Position numbers and translations under genes: made by a program. From a bacterium (GTDB taxonomy: Bacteria; Verrucomicrobiota; Kiritimatiellia; RFP12; UBA1067): DNA of 44,551 nt. Each line of letters opens with the position of its first letter. The stretch's first letter is position 1. Where the stretch lies: assembly GCA_030537465.1 (NCBI GenBank), contig JAUNMP010000017.1, positions 1 to 44,551 on the forward strand. Direction: 5' to 3'. Shown here in pieces: positions 1 through 7,378 of the stretch. The notes beneath the pieces are model-generated. The model did not search any database, had not been told where the DNA came from, and worked only from the letters and a program-made list of their open reading frames with translations.

Positions 1-50
1 CGGGTGGCAGGGCCGGCGACAGGGTGTCCGAGGGGTTTTGCAATTACCTC

Positions 51-3000
51 ATGAAGACAACTTCACACGCCACCTCCACCCTACTCGTCGGGGCGATTGC
101 GTCTCTCGTTCTGACCGTGAAGGGGATCGATGTCTATCAAGTCAACACGAGTGTCTCCTCGGGGGGCATCGACCTCGTGGGTGGCGGCTATGCGACGGAT
201 GCGCTCAAAGGACCGTCCGCCGCAGGCTGGGTCGCGGTCACGGGCACGGTGACGCATGCCGCCGATCTGTCGGCGGCGCATCCGTTTGCAATCGAGATGC
301 CGACTGCGAGTGCCAAGCTGACGCTGAAGGACTCGGGGCTTCTCGGTTCGGTGCCGGTCTGCGTGACGGGTCCCGGGTCGGGTACGGTCTATTTCGACGG
401 CGACACGCTGAACGTGGACGAGACGACGGACGCTTCGATCCTCTCCTGGAAGAGCGTCAATCTCCAGATCGACAACCTCACGGTGTCGTCCAAGGCGGGA
501 CCCGCTGCCTGGCACTGCACGAATGCGACGTTCTACGTGCGGCACAACACGCGCATCGGCTACGATGGCGGCACGGGCACGGTCGTCATGACCCAGAACG
601 GTCTCGGCCGGACGAATACGTCGGAAGAGCCCGGCCTCGGGCAGCGCGGGACCGCGAACGTCTTCCTCGGCGATTCCTCTGCGACCGGACTCGGCGTCTC
701 CTCGGGGACGCTGCAGATCAAGGGCGGGACGACGTCCGCCTGGAACGTCTATCTGGGCAGCGATAAGGTCGTGGATCCCGGCGACGGTTCCGCCGGCGTG
801 CCCAATCTCATCCAGCTGGACGGCGGCGGCCTGACGACCCTCTATTATTACATGCGCGGCTCGCTCTCGGCGAAGATCGCCTTCAACGGCGGGCGCCTCA
901 ACAGCCACGGCTGGGGTAACTTCTTCAATTTCAGCGCCAACTCGTCCGGCGATCTGATCCTTGAAGGACTGAACGGCAAGCCGATTGACATCAATTTCAA
1001 CAAGTTTGCCCAGTTCGTGACCTGGGGCTCCGGGGCCACGGGGCGTCTCATCTTCCGCGGCGATTCGGACGTCTATCTCTACGGCGGTGACTACAACACT
1101 GGACATACCTACGCCCAACAGTGCCTTGAAGGCTCCCAGTTCAAGAATCGCGCGGACGGGCAGGGCATTGTCTGGGAGCAGACAGGCGACCTCTACTTCA
1201 AGCCGAGCTACCAGACGGCGATTCTGCGCTGCCTGATCCAGTCCGACGACTTCCTCCCGCACGGTCCCGCCAACGGCGGCGTCGCGGTCATGCCGAGCGC
1301 CATGCTCTTCACCGTCGACCTGATGGGCACGACGCAGAGCTGCAACTCGCTCTTCGGTGGCGGACTCGTCACCAACACCTCTCCGAACACGGCGACTCTG
1401 AACATCGGCGAGAACGGCAATCCCTGTGTGTTCGACGTGCAGATCTGCGCGAATTCGGCCATCGACGTGAACAAACTCGGCGCGGGCGAAATCACGGTCA
1501 AGAAGCCGATTCCCGGCACGTTCAACGTCCAGTCCGGTCGCGTCGCCGTGACGGATGCCACGGGCGCCGTGACCTTTGGTGCACTGTCGATGGCCGAAGG
1601 CACGGTCGTGTCGGTTCGCGGGGGCGTGTTTGCGCCGCCGGCGTCTTTCGATCTCTCGGCGTCGGGCACGGGTGACTTCGAGCTTCTGGACGGCGGCGTA
1701 CTGCGTGTCGGCGGCGATGCCGATCAGACGCTTGACCTCTCGCGCGTGACGAGCGATCTCTCGGGCGTGATCGAGAAGGTTGGCACGGGAACGCTCACGC
1801 TGGTCGGCGCGTCTTCGTTCCGCGGCGTGCTCCGCGTGGCCGCCGGTACGGTGGCCGTCGCGGAAGGGGCGTCCATGAACACCTTGGCAGAGATTGCCGT
1901 GGCCGATGGCGCGACGCTCGACCTTGCGTCCGGCGTCGCCCTCAACACATACGCGCTGAAGATTCGCGGCGTGGATGGCGTCCAGGACGCGTCCTATTCG
2001 GGCTCCGCCGAGGGTGCACAGGCACTGGCGGGCCTCACGGGCGTGGGTACGGTCGTCGTGGTGGCGCGCACGGCGCTTTGGACGGGCGCGGTCGACGACG
2101 ACGCGACGAACGTTGGGAACTGGCAGGGCATTCCTGTGGCGCCGGACGTGACGGGCGGTTCGTTCTCGCCGGTCTTCGCAGCCGCTTCCGACAACGGCGG
2201 CTCGATGGACGTCGCGGCGGGCTACGCCTTCAACGGACTCTCCTTCACCTCGGACATCACCGCGTTCACGTTCAAGGCCCTGGGGGCGGATTCGACTCTC
2301 GGCCTCGGCACGGGCGGCATTACGCTTCCGGATGACACGACAACGCGCACGGTCACGTTCGACACGCCGCTCGCCGTTGACGAGGGGAACCAGACCTGGA
2401 CTGTGCCGACCAACGCGACGCTCAACGTGAACGGTCCGTTGGTCGACGCGTTCACCAGCGACGCCAAGGTGACGGTGACGGGCGATGGCAAGGTCTACTT
2501 CCGTTCCACGAACTCCACCTACACGGGGTCGATCGTGATCGACGTGGACCGCGCGTATGCATACGGCGACGAACCGTTTGGCCCGTCCAATGCGACGGAC
2601 ACCGCCGAGGTTCGCGTCATGCAGCGGAAGGGCGAGCGCCTGACGATGTCCAACACGCGGGTTTCGAAGAAGGTCGTGCTGGACTTCTCGAAGGGATCCA
2701 GTCTGCGCCAGTCGATTGGCTATGCGGCCAATACGACGAACATCTACTATGGACCGGTTGTTCCGGCGATTGCAAATTCCGTCGACGCCTTCTCGCTTCC
2801 GTCCTCCTCCACAGTGGTCTTCGCGGGCGGCTACGGCACGCCAGACAAGAAGTTCTACATCAACTGGGGCACGGAGGGCATGGTGGTCGTTTCGAACAAG
2901 CCGTTCTACGGTTCTACGTGGGAGTGTGGCGCGAAGAAGCTGCATCTCCACTGCCCGGGAAACACCTATGGCAACATGGCGTCCTGGAGCAACAACCAGG

Positions 3001-3710
3001 TTGAGAACTACAATCCCTACAATCCCGTCGCGGTGAGCGTTGACTTCTTCTGCGACTGGGGCTTCGATCTGCCGACGTCCAAGACGTGCATCTACGGTAC
3101 GTGGGACCTGCATGGCTATGCGCAGCGCGTGGGTGCGTTCCACGCGAACGCGAATGCGACGATCCAGAGCTTCGACGGCCCCGCCACATTCTACGTGAAC
3201 CAGCACAAATGGAACGCGAACTATCCCTACGTCAATGGCAGCTTCCCGAAGACGGCGTATCCGATTCCGCCTTCGCGCTGTGCGATCAAGGGCGAGGTGA
3301 GCCTCTACAAGACGGGGCCGCTTGAGTTCGGCATCACGAACCGCGTCATCGAGGCCACGGGCACGGTGACGGTGGCGGAGGGTCCATTCACGCTCTGGCA
3401 GGGTACGACCTGGCTGGGGGCGACGAACATCGTCGTCTCGGGCGGCACGTTCCGTCTCACGGAGAAGAACCAGCTGAGTCCGGATGCCGACTACCATCTG
3501 GCGGCGGGTGAACTGCAGCTGGACGAAGGCGCGACGCAGAAGGCGCGCTACCTCTGGCTCGACGATGCCGAGACGCCAATCAAGCAGGGCGTGTGGGGCG
3601 CACTCGACAATGCGTCTGTCCCCGCGTCCCATCGTACGGCCCGTATTACGGGTGCCGGTACGCTGTTTGTCCGCGGCGACGGTATGGGATTGACGCTTAT
3701 TCTCAGGTAG
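51..3710 (+). CDS. Large secreted autotransporter-type beta-strand-repeat protein (1)
   Basis: Predicted secreted surface protein of 1219 residues. I chose the ATG at 51 because it begins a clear signal peptide (basic MKTT start, hydrophobic LLVGAIASLVLTV); an in-frame GTG at 24 would put nine polar residues in front of it. The body is rich in G, T, V and N with short beta-strand repeats. A passage near residues 573-605 (EKVGTGTLTLVGASSFRG) matches the autotransporter-associated beta-strand repeat pattern. Near residue 675 is a module starting with WTG and containing NWQG that recurs in the paralogue at 18471. There is no C-terminal membrane barrel; the protein ends in a short hydrophobic tail (LTLILR) like that paralogue. 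Role is inferred as an adhesin or glycan-associated surface layer. An M20 peptidase gene starts 6 nt downstream. Confidence 0.8.
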   Translation: MKTTSHATSTLLVGAIASLVLTVKGIDVYQVNTSVSSGGIDLVGGGYATDALKGPSAAGWVAVTGTVTHAADLSAAHPFAIEMPTASAKLTLKDSGLLGSVPVCVTGPGSGTVYFDGDTLNVDETTDASILSWKSVNLQIDNLTVSSKAGPAAWHCTNATFYVRHNTRIGYDGGTGTVVMTQNGLGRTNTSEEPGLGQRGTANVFLGDSSATGLGVSSGTLQIKGGTTSAWNVYLGSDKVVDPGDGSAGVPNLIQLDGGGLTTLYYYMRGSLSAKIAFNGGRLNSHGWGNFFNFSANSSGDLILEGLNGKPIDINFNKFAQFVTWGSGATGRLIFRGDSDVYLYGGDYNTGHTYAQQCLEGSQFKNRADGQGIVWEQTGDLYFKPSYQTAILRCLIQSDDFLPHGPANGGVAVMPSAMLFTVDLMGTTQSCNSLFGGGLVTNTSPNTATLNIGENGNPCVFDVQICANSAIDVNKLGAGEITVKKPIPGTFNVQSGRVAVTDATGAVTFGALSMAEGTVVSVRGGVFAPPASFDLSASGTGDFELLDGGVLRVGGDADQTLDLSRVTSDLSGVIEKVGTGTLTLVGASSFRGVLRVAAGTVAVAEGASMNTLAEIAVADGATLDLASGVALNTYALKIRGVDGVQDASYSGSAEGAQALAGLTGVGTVVVVARTALWTGAVDDDATNVGNWQGIPVAPDVTGGSFSPVFAAASDNGGSMDVAAGYAFNGLSFTSDITAFTFKALGADSTLGLGTGGITLPDDTTTRTVTFDTPLAVDEGNQTWTVPTNATLNVNGPLVDAFTSDAKVTVTGDGKVYFRSTNSTYTGSIVIDVDRAYAYGDEPFGPSNATDTAEVRVMQRKGERLTMSNTRVSKKVVLDFSKGSSLRQSIGYAANTTNIYYGPVVPAIANSVDAFSLPSSSTVVFAGGYGTPDKKFYINWGTEGMVVVSNKPFYGSTWECGAKKLHLHCPGNTYGNMASWSNNQVENYNPYNPVAVSVDFFCDWGFDLPTSKTCIYGTWDLHGYAQRVGAFHANANATIQSFDGPATFYVNQHKWNANYPYVNGSFPKTAYPIPPSRCAIKGEVSLYKTGPLEFGITNRVIEATGTVTVAEGPFTLWQGTTWLGATNIVVSGGTFRLTEKNQLSPDADYHLAAGELQLDEGATQKARYLWLDDAETPIKQGVWGALDNASVPASHRTARITGAGTLFVRGDGMGLTLILR

Positions 3711-3716
3711 GATTCG

Positions 3717-4874
3717 ATGAAGACACGTGCGTTTGCCGCGCTGGCCGGACTGCTGGCTTCAATGACATGTGCGGGGGGCGCGGGCGTCGACCGTGCCTTC
3801 CTCGATGGTCTCCTGCGCATCCCGAGCCAATGCGGCGACGAGCCGCAGCTGGCACGGGTGGTCGACTACACGCGCGACTGGCTGACGGCGCGCGGCGTGT
3901 GCTGCACAGTGGAGACGAACGACGTGGGGCGCGTGGCGCTCTACGCGGCGACGACGCCGGGGAAGGTGCACGACTATCTCTTCGTCTCGCATCTGGACGT
4001 GGTGGTGGCGCCTGAGAAGATGTTCGAGCCGCGCTACGAGGGCGACAAGGTGTTCGCCCGTGGTGCATGCGACACGAAGGGCAATGCGGCGGCAATGTGC
4101 CAGGTGCTGGTGAACCTCGTCGGGAAGGCGTCCGTGGGGATGTTCCTCGCGACGGACGAAGACGGCGGCGGACGTGGCATCCGCACCCCGCAGATGATGA
4201 TCGACCGGGGCTATCTGCCGCGGAAGATGATTCTCGTGGGCGATTCGGCGGGCGAGGCGCCAGGACAGCTCTTCGTGGCGGAGAAGGGCCACTCGCGCAT
4301 TCAGCTCGTCGCGCATGGAAAGGGTGGACACGCCTCGCGTCCGTGGGCGCTCGACAATCCGCTGCCGAAGCTGATGGAGGGCTATCACCGCTTCGCGGCC
4401 GCCTGGGCCGCGCAGGAGACGGATACGAACACGACCTGGCGCACGTTCGTCTCCCCCACGATGATCGAGGGGAGCGAAGCCGTGAACCAGATCGCCGACA
4501 GGGCGTCGCTGTGGTTTTCGTGCCGCTACATCAGCGTGGAGGACCTCGAACGCGTCAAAAGGACGATGATCGAGACGACGGGGCTTGAGGTGCATGTGCC
4601 GACAGGACGCCTTCCGCTCGTGAACCGTCCGGATGATCCCGAAATCGCCCGTCTGTTGCAGGCGATGAAGCGGGATCTTTTGGGCGGCATCGTCGAGGGG
4701 CGGATGAGCGCCGCGACGGATGCGTCGTACTATGTGGCGGCCGGCGTGAAGACGCCGATCGTCATCTTCGCCGCGACGGGCGGCGAGCCGCACAGCGACC
4801 GCGAATGGGGCTCTCTCTCGAGCCTTGACGACTATACGCGGTTCTTCACGCGCTATCTGTCGTTCCGGCAGTGA
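3717..4874 (+). CDS. Secreted M20-family metallopeptidase
   Basis: M20 family (ArgE/DapE/CPG2 type) zinc hydrolase of 385 residues. It hydrolyses an amide bond in a small peptide or acylated amino acid; the exact substrate cannot be read. A signal peptide covers about residues 1-22, so it likely acts outside the cytoplasm. Metal and catalytic motifs are in order: SHLDVV (His92, Asp94), GACDTKGN (bridging Asp119), TDEDGG (147-149, in the position of the usual Glu-Glu pair), GKGGHASRP (His205, dimerisation domain) and GEPHSD (His359). Length is normal for the family. The start lies 6 nt after the stop of the preceding surface-protein gene, so the two are probably co-transcribed. Confidence 0.85.
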   Translation: MKTRAFAALAGLLASMTCAGGAGVDRAFLDGLLRIPSQCGDEPQLARVVDYTRDWLTARGVCCTVETNDVGRVALYAATTPGKVHDYLFVSHLDVVVAPEKMFEPRYEGDKVFARGACDTKGNAAAMCQVLVNLVGKASVGMFLATDEDGGGRGIRTPQMMIDRGYLPRKMILVGDSAGEAPGQLFVAEKGHSRIQLVAHGKGGHASRPWALDNPLPKLMEGYHRFAAAWAAQETDTNTTWRTFVSPTMIEGSEAVNQIADRASLWFSCRYISVEDLERVKRTMIETTGLEVHVPTGRLPLVNRPDDPEIARLLQAMKRDLLGGIVEGRMSAATDASYYVAAGVKTPIVIFAATGGEPHSDREWGSLSSLDDYTRFFTRYLSFRQ

Positions 4875-4900
4875 AATAAATGGAATAAGGAGGTCTTTTC

Positions 4901-5104
4901 GTGCCTCCGCAAGACGCCATTGCCGCTGAACCGCCAGGTTGATGTCCAGCCTGCACCGAGCTGAGGCCGGCGGAGCTCCGCGACCCGAACGCCCTGCTCG
5001 ACCTCGACAAGGGCTGGGTCTGGATCAAGATGTCCTTGCCCGACCCTGCCCACGTGAAGGAGCCTCGCCTCTGGGAGATCGTCATCGACGAGCCCGAGGA
5101 TTAG
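4901..5104 (+). pseudogene. Decayed small reading frame
   Basis: A strong Shine-Dalgarno (AAGGAGGT, 4887-4894) lies 6 nt before a GTG at 4901. That frame reads 13 codons and hits TGA at 4940. The same frame then stays open to TAG at 5104 and looks coding (ALLDLDKGWVWIKM near the middle, VIDEPED at the end). A neighbouring frame across 4875-4957 also reads plausibly (PLPLNRQVDVQPAPS), so a single frameshift around 4957 is an alternative to the stop codon. Both readings suggest a broken gene or its 3' remnant. No family recognised. Confidence 0.35.
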
Positions 5105-5203
5105 GCGTTCTCTTCACATGCCATTTGCATCCTGACAAAGACCTTTATTTCCAACGGGAGGCATTAAGGTGCGCTCTGTGCCGCGGGGGCGCGCGCGGCC
5201 GAG

Positions 5204-5218
5204 TGGGGGAAAGTGGGG
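5204..5218 (+). promoter_or_regulatory. Candidate paired MraZ boxes
   Basis: Two TGGGG repeats start at 5204 and 5214, exactly 10 nt apart (TGGGG-N5-TGGGG). This is the spacing of the TGGGN direct repeats known to be bound by MraZ upstream of division clusters. A further TGGGG at 5460 overlaps the mraZ promoter spacer. The paired boxes sit 285 nt upstream of mraZ and before a terminator, so they may control a separate short transcript. Assignment by pattern only. Confidence 0.4.
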
Positions 5219-5309
5219 GTGTTTTTCAGAATTTTTCGCCCGAGGACCTGGGAGAGGGACGAACATTGAATCAGGTGCGGGCATGCATCCAAGAGGATGT
5301 GTTTAAACT

Positions 5310-5345
5310 ACGATTATCGCAAGTTCTTTGCGGTAATCGTTTTGT
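5310..5345 (+). terminator. Rho-independent terminator upstream of mraZ
   Basis: The arm ACGATTATCGCAA (5310-5322) pairs with TTGCGGTAATCGT (5328-5340) through one G-T wobble, with a 5 nt loop GTTCT. A T-rich run (TTTTGTTTTG) follows at once. This is a good + strand intrinsic terminator. It would end transcripts from the M20 gene, the decayed frame or an unannotated RNA, and it insulates the division cluster. Confidence 0.75.
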
Positions 5346-5360
5346 TTTGTTGCAACTAGG

Positions 5361-5388
5361 CTAGAGGTTGAGCAGAACGAGCCTCTAG
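5361..5388. promoter_or_regulatory. Inverted repeat between terminator and mraZ promoter
   Basis: Perfect inverted repeat CTAGAGG (5361-5367) and CCTCTAG (5382-5388) with a 14 nt spacer. No T-run follows, so it is not a terminator. It could be an operator or an RNA hairpin. The rest of 5105-5488 holds no gene I can support. Confidence 0.3.
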
Positions 5389-5415
5389 AAACAGCTCAAG
5401 TTTCGCCAAGACACG

Positions 5416-5477
5416 CAAAAAAACTTCACATTTTTTTGTGTTTTCGCATTGACTTCGGGTGGGGAAAAGTGTTTACT
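5416..5477 (+). promoter_or_regulatory. mraZ promoter with A/T-rich upstream tract
   Basis: A -35 box TTGACT (5449-5454) is followed after 17 nt by TTTACT (5472-5477), 4 of 6 matches to the -10 consensus. A and T tracts at 5416-5446 directly upstream resemble an UP element. A transcription start near 5484 is predicted, leaving about 5 nt before the ATG at 5489. The spacer contains TGGGG (5460-5464), a possible MraZ contact. Confidence 0.55.
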
Positions 5478-5488
5478 AGTGTCAACAA

Positions 5489-5971
5489 ATGTCAGAACCA
5501 GGCAAACAGAGTACCGAGAATACGGCCAGAAAGGGATCCATCGCCTTGATGGGTCGCTTTGACCGCACCCTCGATCCGAAGAAGCGCCTAACGATTCCTA
5601 GCGTCTGGCGCGATGCTCTGGGCCCTGACTGCGTCTATGTGATGCCGGATACTCAGCGTCCGTGTCTCCAGCTCATCCCCAAGGATATGATGGAGTCGCG
5701 TCTCGAGGAGCTGAAGAAAAAGCCCATCTCGAGCGCCGAGTTGAATGCGTTGCTGGATGCAATCGGGGAAAATTCGGAAATGCTGGAGTTCGACGTTCAG
5801 GGACGTATCCGCATCAGCGACCGGCTGCTTGCGTATGCGAAACTGAAAGGAGCCGTCGTGATGAAGGGTGCGGTTCGAATGGCCACAATCTGGCCGGCCG
5901 AAGAAACACCCGCCGAATCGGCGGTGGATGTGGCCAAGCTGGGCGCCGCGATGGCGAAACTGCAGTTCTAA
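5489..5971 (+). CDS. mraZ: Transcriptional regulator MraZ
   Basis: MraZ is a ring-forming DNA-binding repressor of its own division/cell-wall cluster, with two SpoVT-AbrB-like swapped-hairpin domains. The first domain is visible as GRFDRTLDPKKRLTIPS (residues 22-38), the second as the VQGRIRIS region near residue 110. It is 160 residues, slightly long because about 20 polar residues precede the family core. Met21 (ATG at 5549, AAGGGA about 12 nt upstream) is an alternative start. The ATG at 5489 would give a nearly leaderless mRNA from the promoter above. First gene of the cluster; rsmH follows after 12 nt. Candidate TGGGG boxes upstream suggest autoregulation. Confidence 0.9.
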   Translation: MSEPGKQSTENTARKGSIALMGRFDRTLDPKKRLTIPSVWRDALGPDCVYVMPDTQRPCLQLIPKDMMESRLEELKKKPISSAELNALLDAIGENSEMLEFDVQGRIRISDRLLAYAKLKGAVVMKGAVRMATIWPAEETPAESAVDVAKLGAAMAKLQF

Positions 5972-5983
5972 GGGCAGGACGGA

Positions 5984-6904
5984 ATGCATATTCCCGTTCT
6001 ACTCAAGGAGACTGTGGACTCCCTCGCGGTGAAACCCGGTGGCGTCTACGTCGACGGGACACTAGGGCGTGCCGGCCATGCGAGCGAGGTTCTCTCGCGG
6101 GCGGGTGACGGTGCGACCCTGGTGGGTGTCGACAGGGATGAGCAGGCGCTTCGCGAGAGCTCAGGCCGTTTGGCCGAGTTCGCGGGAGCCAGGGTTGAAC
6201 TTGTACATGGGCGACATGGCGATCTCGCGGAGATCGCACGTGAGAAGGGATTTGGTGAAGTCGATGGGATTCTGCTTGATCTGGGCGTTTCGAGCCCTCA
6301 GCTGGACGAATCGGACAGAGGATTCAGCTTCCGGGCCGATGGACCCCTTGACATGCGCATGGACCGGTCGCGGGGTTTGACTGCGGCCGATCTGGTGGCG
6401 ACGAAGGACGAGAATGAGCTGACGGAGACGTTTCGCACGTTGGGCGAGGAGCCGAACGCGCGGCGGATCGCACGGGCCATTGTCCGCGAGAGGTCTCATG
6501 GGACCATCGTGACGACGGGGCAGTTGGCGGCTCTGGTGGAGAGGACGATTGGGCGCCGTGGGGCGCACCATCCGGCGACGCGGGTGTTCCAGGCGCTGCG
6601 GATGGAGGTGAACGACGAGATTGGAGAGCTGGAACGCGCGCTCGAGGGCGGACTGGGGCTGTTGAAGCCCGGGGGCCGTTTCGCGGTCATCACCTTCGAG
6701 AGCATTACAGACCGGATTGTGAAGCGGTTCTTCGCCGCGCATGCCGGGAAGATGGTTTCGCTCCAGCAGGGCGGGGAGCGCTGGGAGGGTGTCCTCCCGA
6801 GGGTCCGCCTCGTGACGCGTCATGCGGTCACGGCGACGGACGAGGAATTGAATTTGAATCCACGGTCGCGCAGCGCAAAGCTACGCACAGCGGAAAGGGT
6901 GTGA
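5984..6904 (+). CDS. rsmH: 16S rRNA (cytosine-1402 N4)-methyltransferase RsmH
   Basis: S-adenosylmethionine-dependent methyltransferase that modifies C1402 in the ribosomal P site; formerly MraW. 306 residues, close to the usual 310 or so. Visible features: the conserved N-terminus HIPVLLKETVDSL, SAM-binding DGTLGRAGHA (24-33) and GVDRDEQAL, the catalytic-region motif LLDLGVSSPQLD, and the C-terminal NPRSRSAKLRTAER, a hallmark of the family. The position directly after mraZ and before ftsL is the classic division-cluster order. The start ATG lies 12 nt after the mraZ stop. Confidence 0.97.
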   Translation: MHIPVLLKETVDSLAVKPGGVYVDGTLGRAGHASEVLSRAGDGATLVGVDRDEQALRESSGRLAEFAGARVELVHGRHGDLAEIAREKGFGEVDGILLDLGVSSPQLDESDRGFSFRADGPLDMRMDRSRGLTAADLVATKDENELTETFRTLGEEPNARRIARAIVRERSHGTIVTTGQLAALVERTIGRRGAHHPATRVFQALRMEVNDEIGELERALEGGLGLLKPGGRFAVITFESITDRIVKRFFAAHAGKMVSLQQGGERWEGVLPRVRLVTRHAVTATDEELNLNPRSRSAKLRTAERV

Positions 6905-6905
6905 A

Positions 6906-7367
6906 ATGAGAAGGAACAAGAAGATCAAGAAGAACTCCGTGCTCACGTCGGGCACGGTGGGGGTCGCTTCCTTGATTGTCTCAGCTCTGATCATGGCGAT
7001 GATCTACTACGTTCTCGACTCGAGATGCGACCTGATCAACAACGACATCGGGAAGGCCGAGAGGAGACTCAAGGCGCTTGAGTCGGAATGCGTGCGCGAG
7101 GCTGCCCGCTGGGATGAAATGAAGATCCCGGAACGTCTCAACGAGAAGCTCACGCGCTTCGGACTCGAAATGCGCTATCCCCGCCAGGACCAGATTGTGC
7201 AGATGAACGCCGACGGGCGTGCCATCGAGGGCCTTGCCGTCAAGCGTAGGCAGCAGCGGAACAAGATTGGCGACCTCGCGTTGAATTCCGTTCCCCCCGC
7301 CACCGCTCGTTCGTCGGGCAAGCGGGGATCCGGCCTGCCGTCGACGAAGCATCTGGCCCGCCGATGA
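6906..7367 (+). CDS. ftsL: FtsL-like cell-division protein
   Basis: Small bitopic membrane protein of 153 residues. Layout: basic cytoplasmic N-terminus (MRRNKKIKKN), one membrane segment at about residues 17-36, then a charged helical stretch consistent with the FtsL coiled coil. A PERLNEKLTRFGLEM passage resembles the C-terminal segment of FtsL proteins. The C-terminus is basic and low-complexity. The sequence family is weakly conserved, so the call rests on topology and on its place between rsmH and ftsI. FtsL binds FtsB and FtsQ and activates FtsW-FtsI septal synthesis. It begins 1 nt after rsmH, and its TGA lies inside the Shine-Dalgarno of ftsI. Confidence 0.7.
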   Translation: MRRNKKIKKNSVLTSGTVGVASLIVSALIMAMIYYVLDSRCDLINNDIGKAERRLKALESECVREAARWDEMKIPERLNEKLTRFGLEMRYPRQDQIVQMNADGRAIEGLAVKRRQQRNKIGDLALNSVPPATARSSGKRGSGLPSTKHLARR

Positions 7368-7378
7368 GGAGGTAGCGA

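Noticed and set aside
81..3632. Very long open frame on the minus strand opposite the first surface protein
   Set aside because: Arg/His-rich sequence without motifs; high GC removes stop codons opposite a real gene. The same holds for the other long antisense frames, for example 7175-8773, 25690-29187 and 42365-44530.
4901..5104. UGA at 4940 read as selenocysteine in a small protein
   Set aside because: The downstream palindrome GCGGAGCTCCGC has no proper apical loop for a bacterial SECIS, and a frameshift or decayed gene explains the sequence more simply.
5105..5310. Structured RNA such as RNase P RNA, SRP RNA or tmRNA before the terminator
   Set aside because: GC-rich and terminator-linked, but none of the conserved cores of these RNAs could be found.
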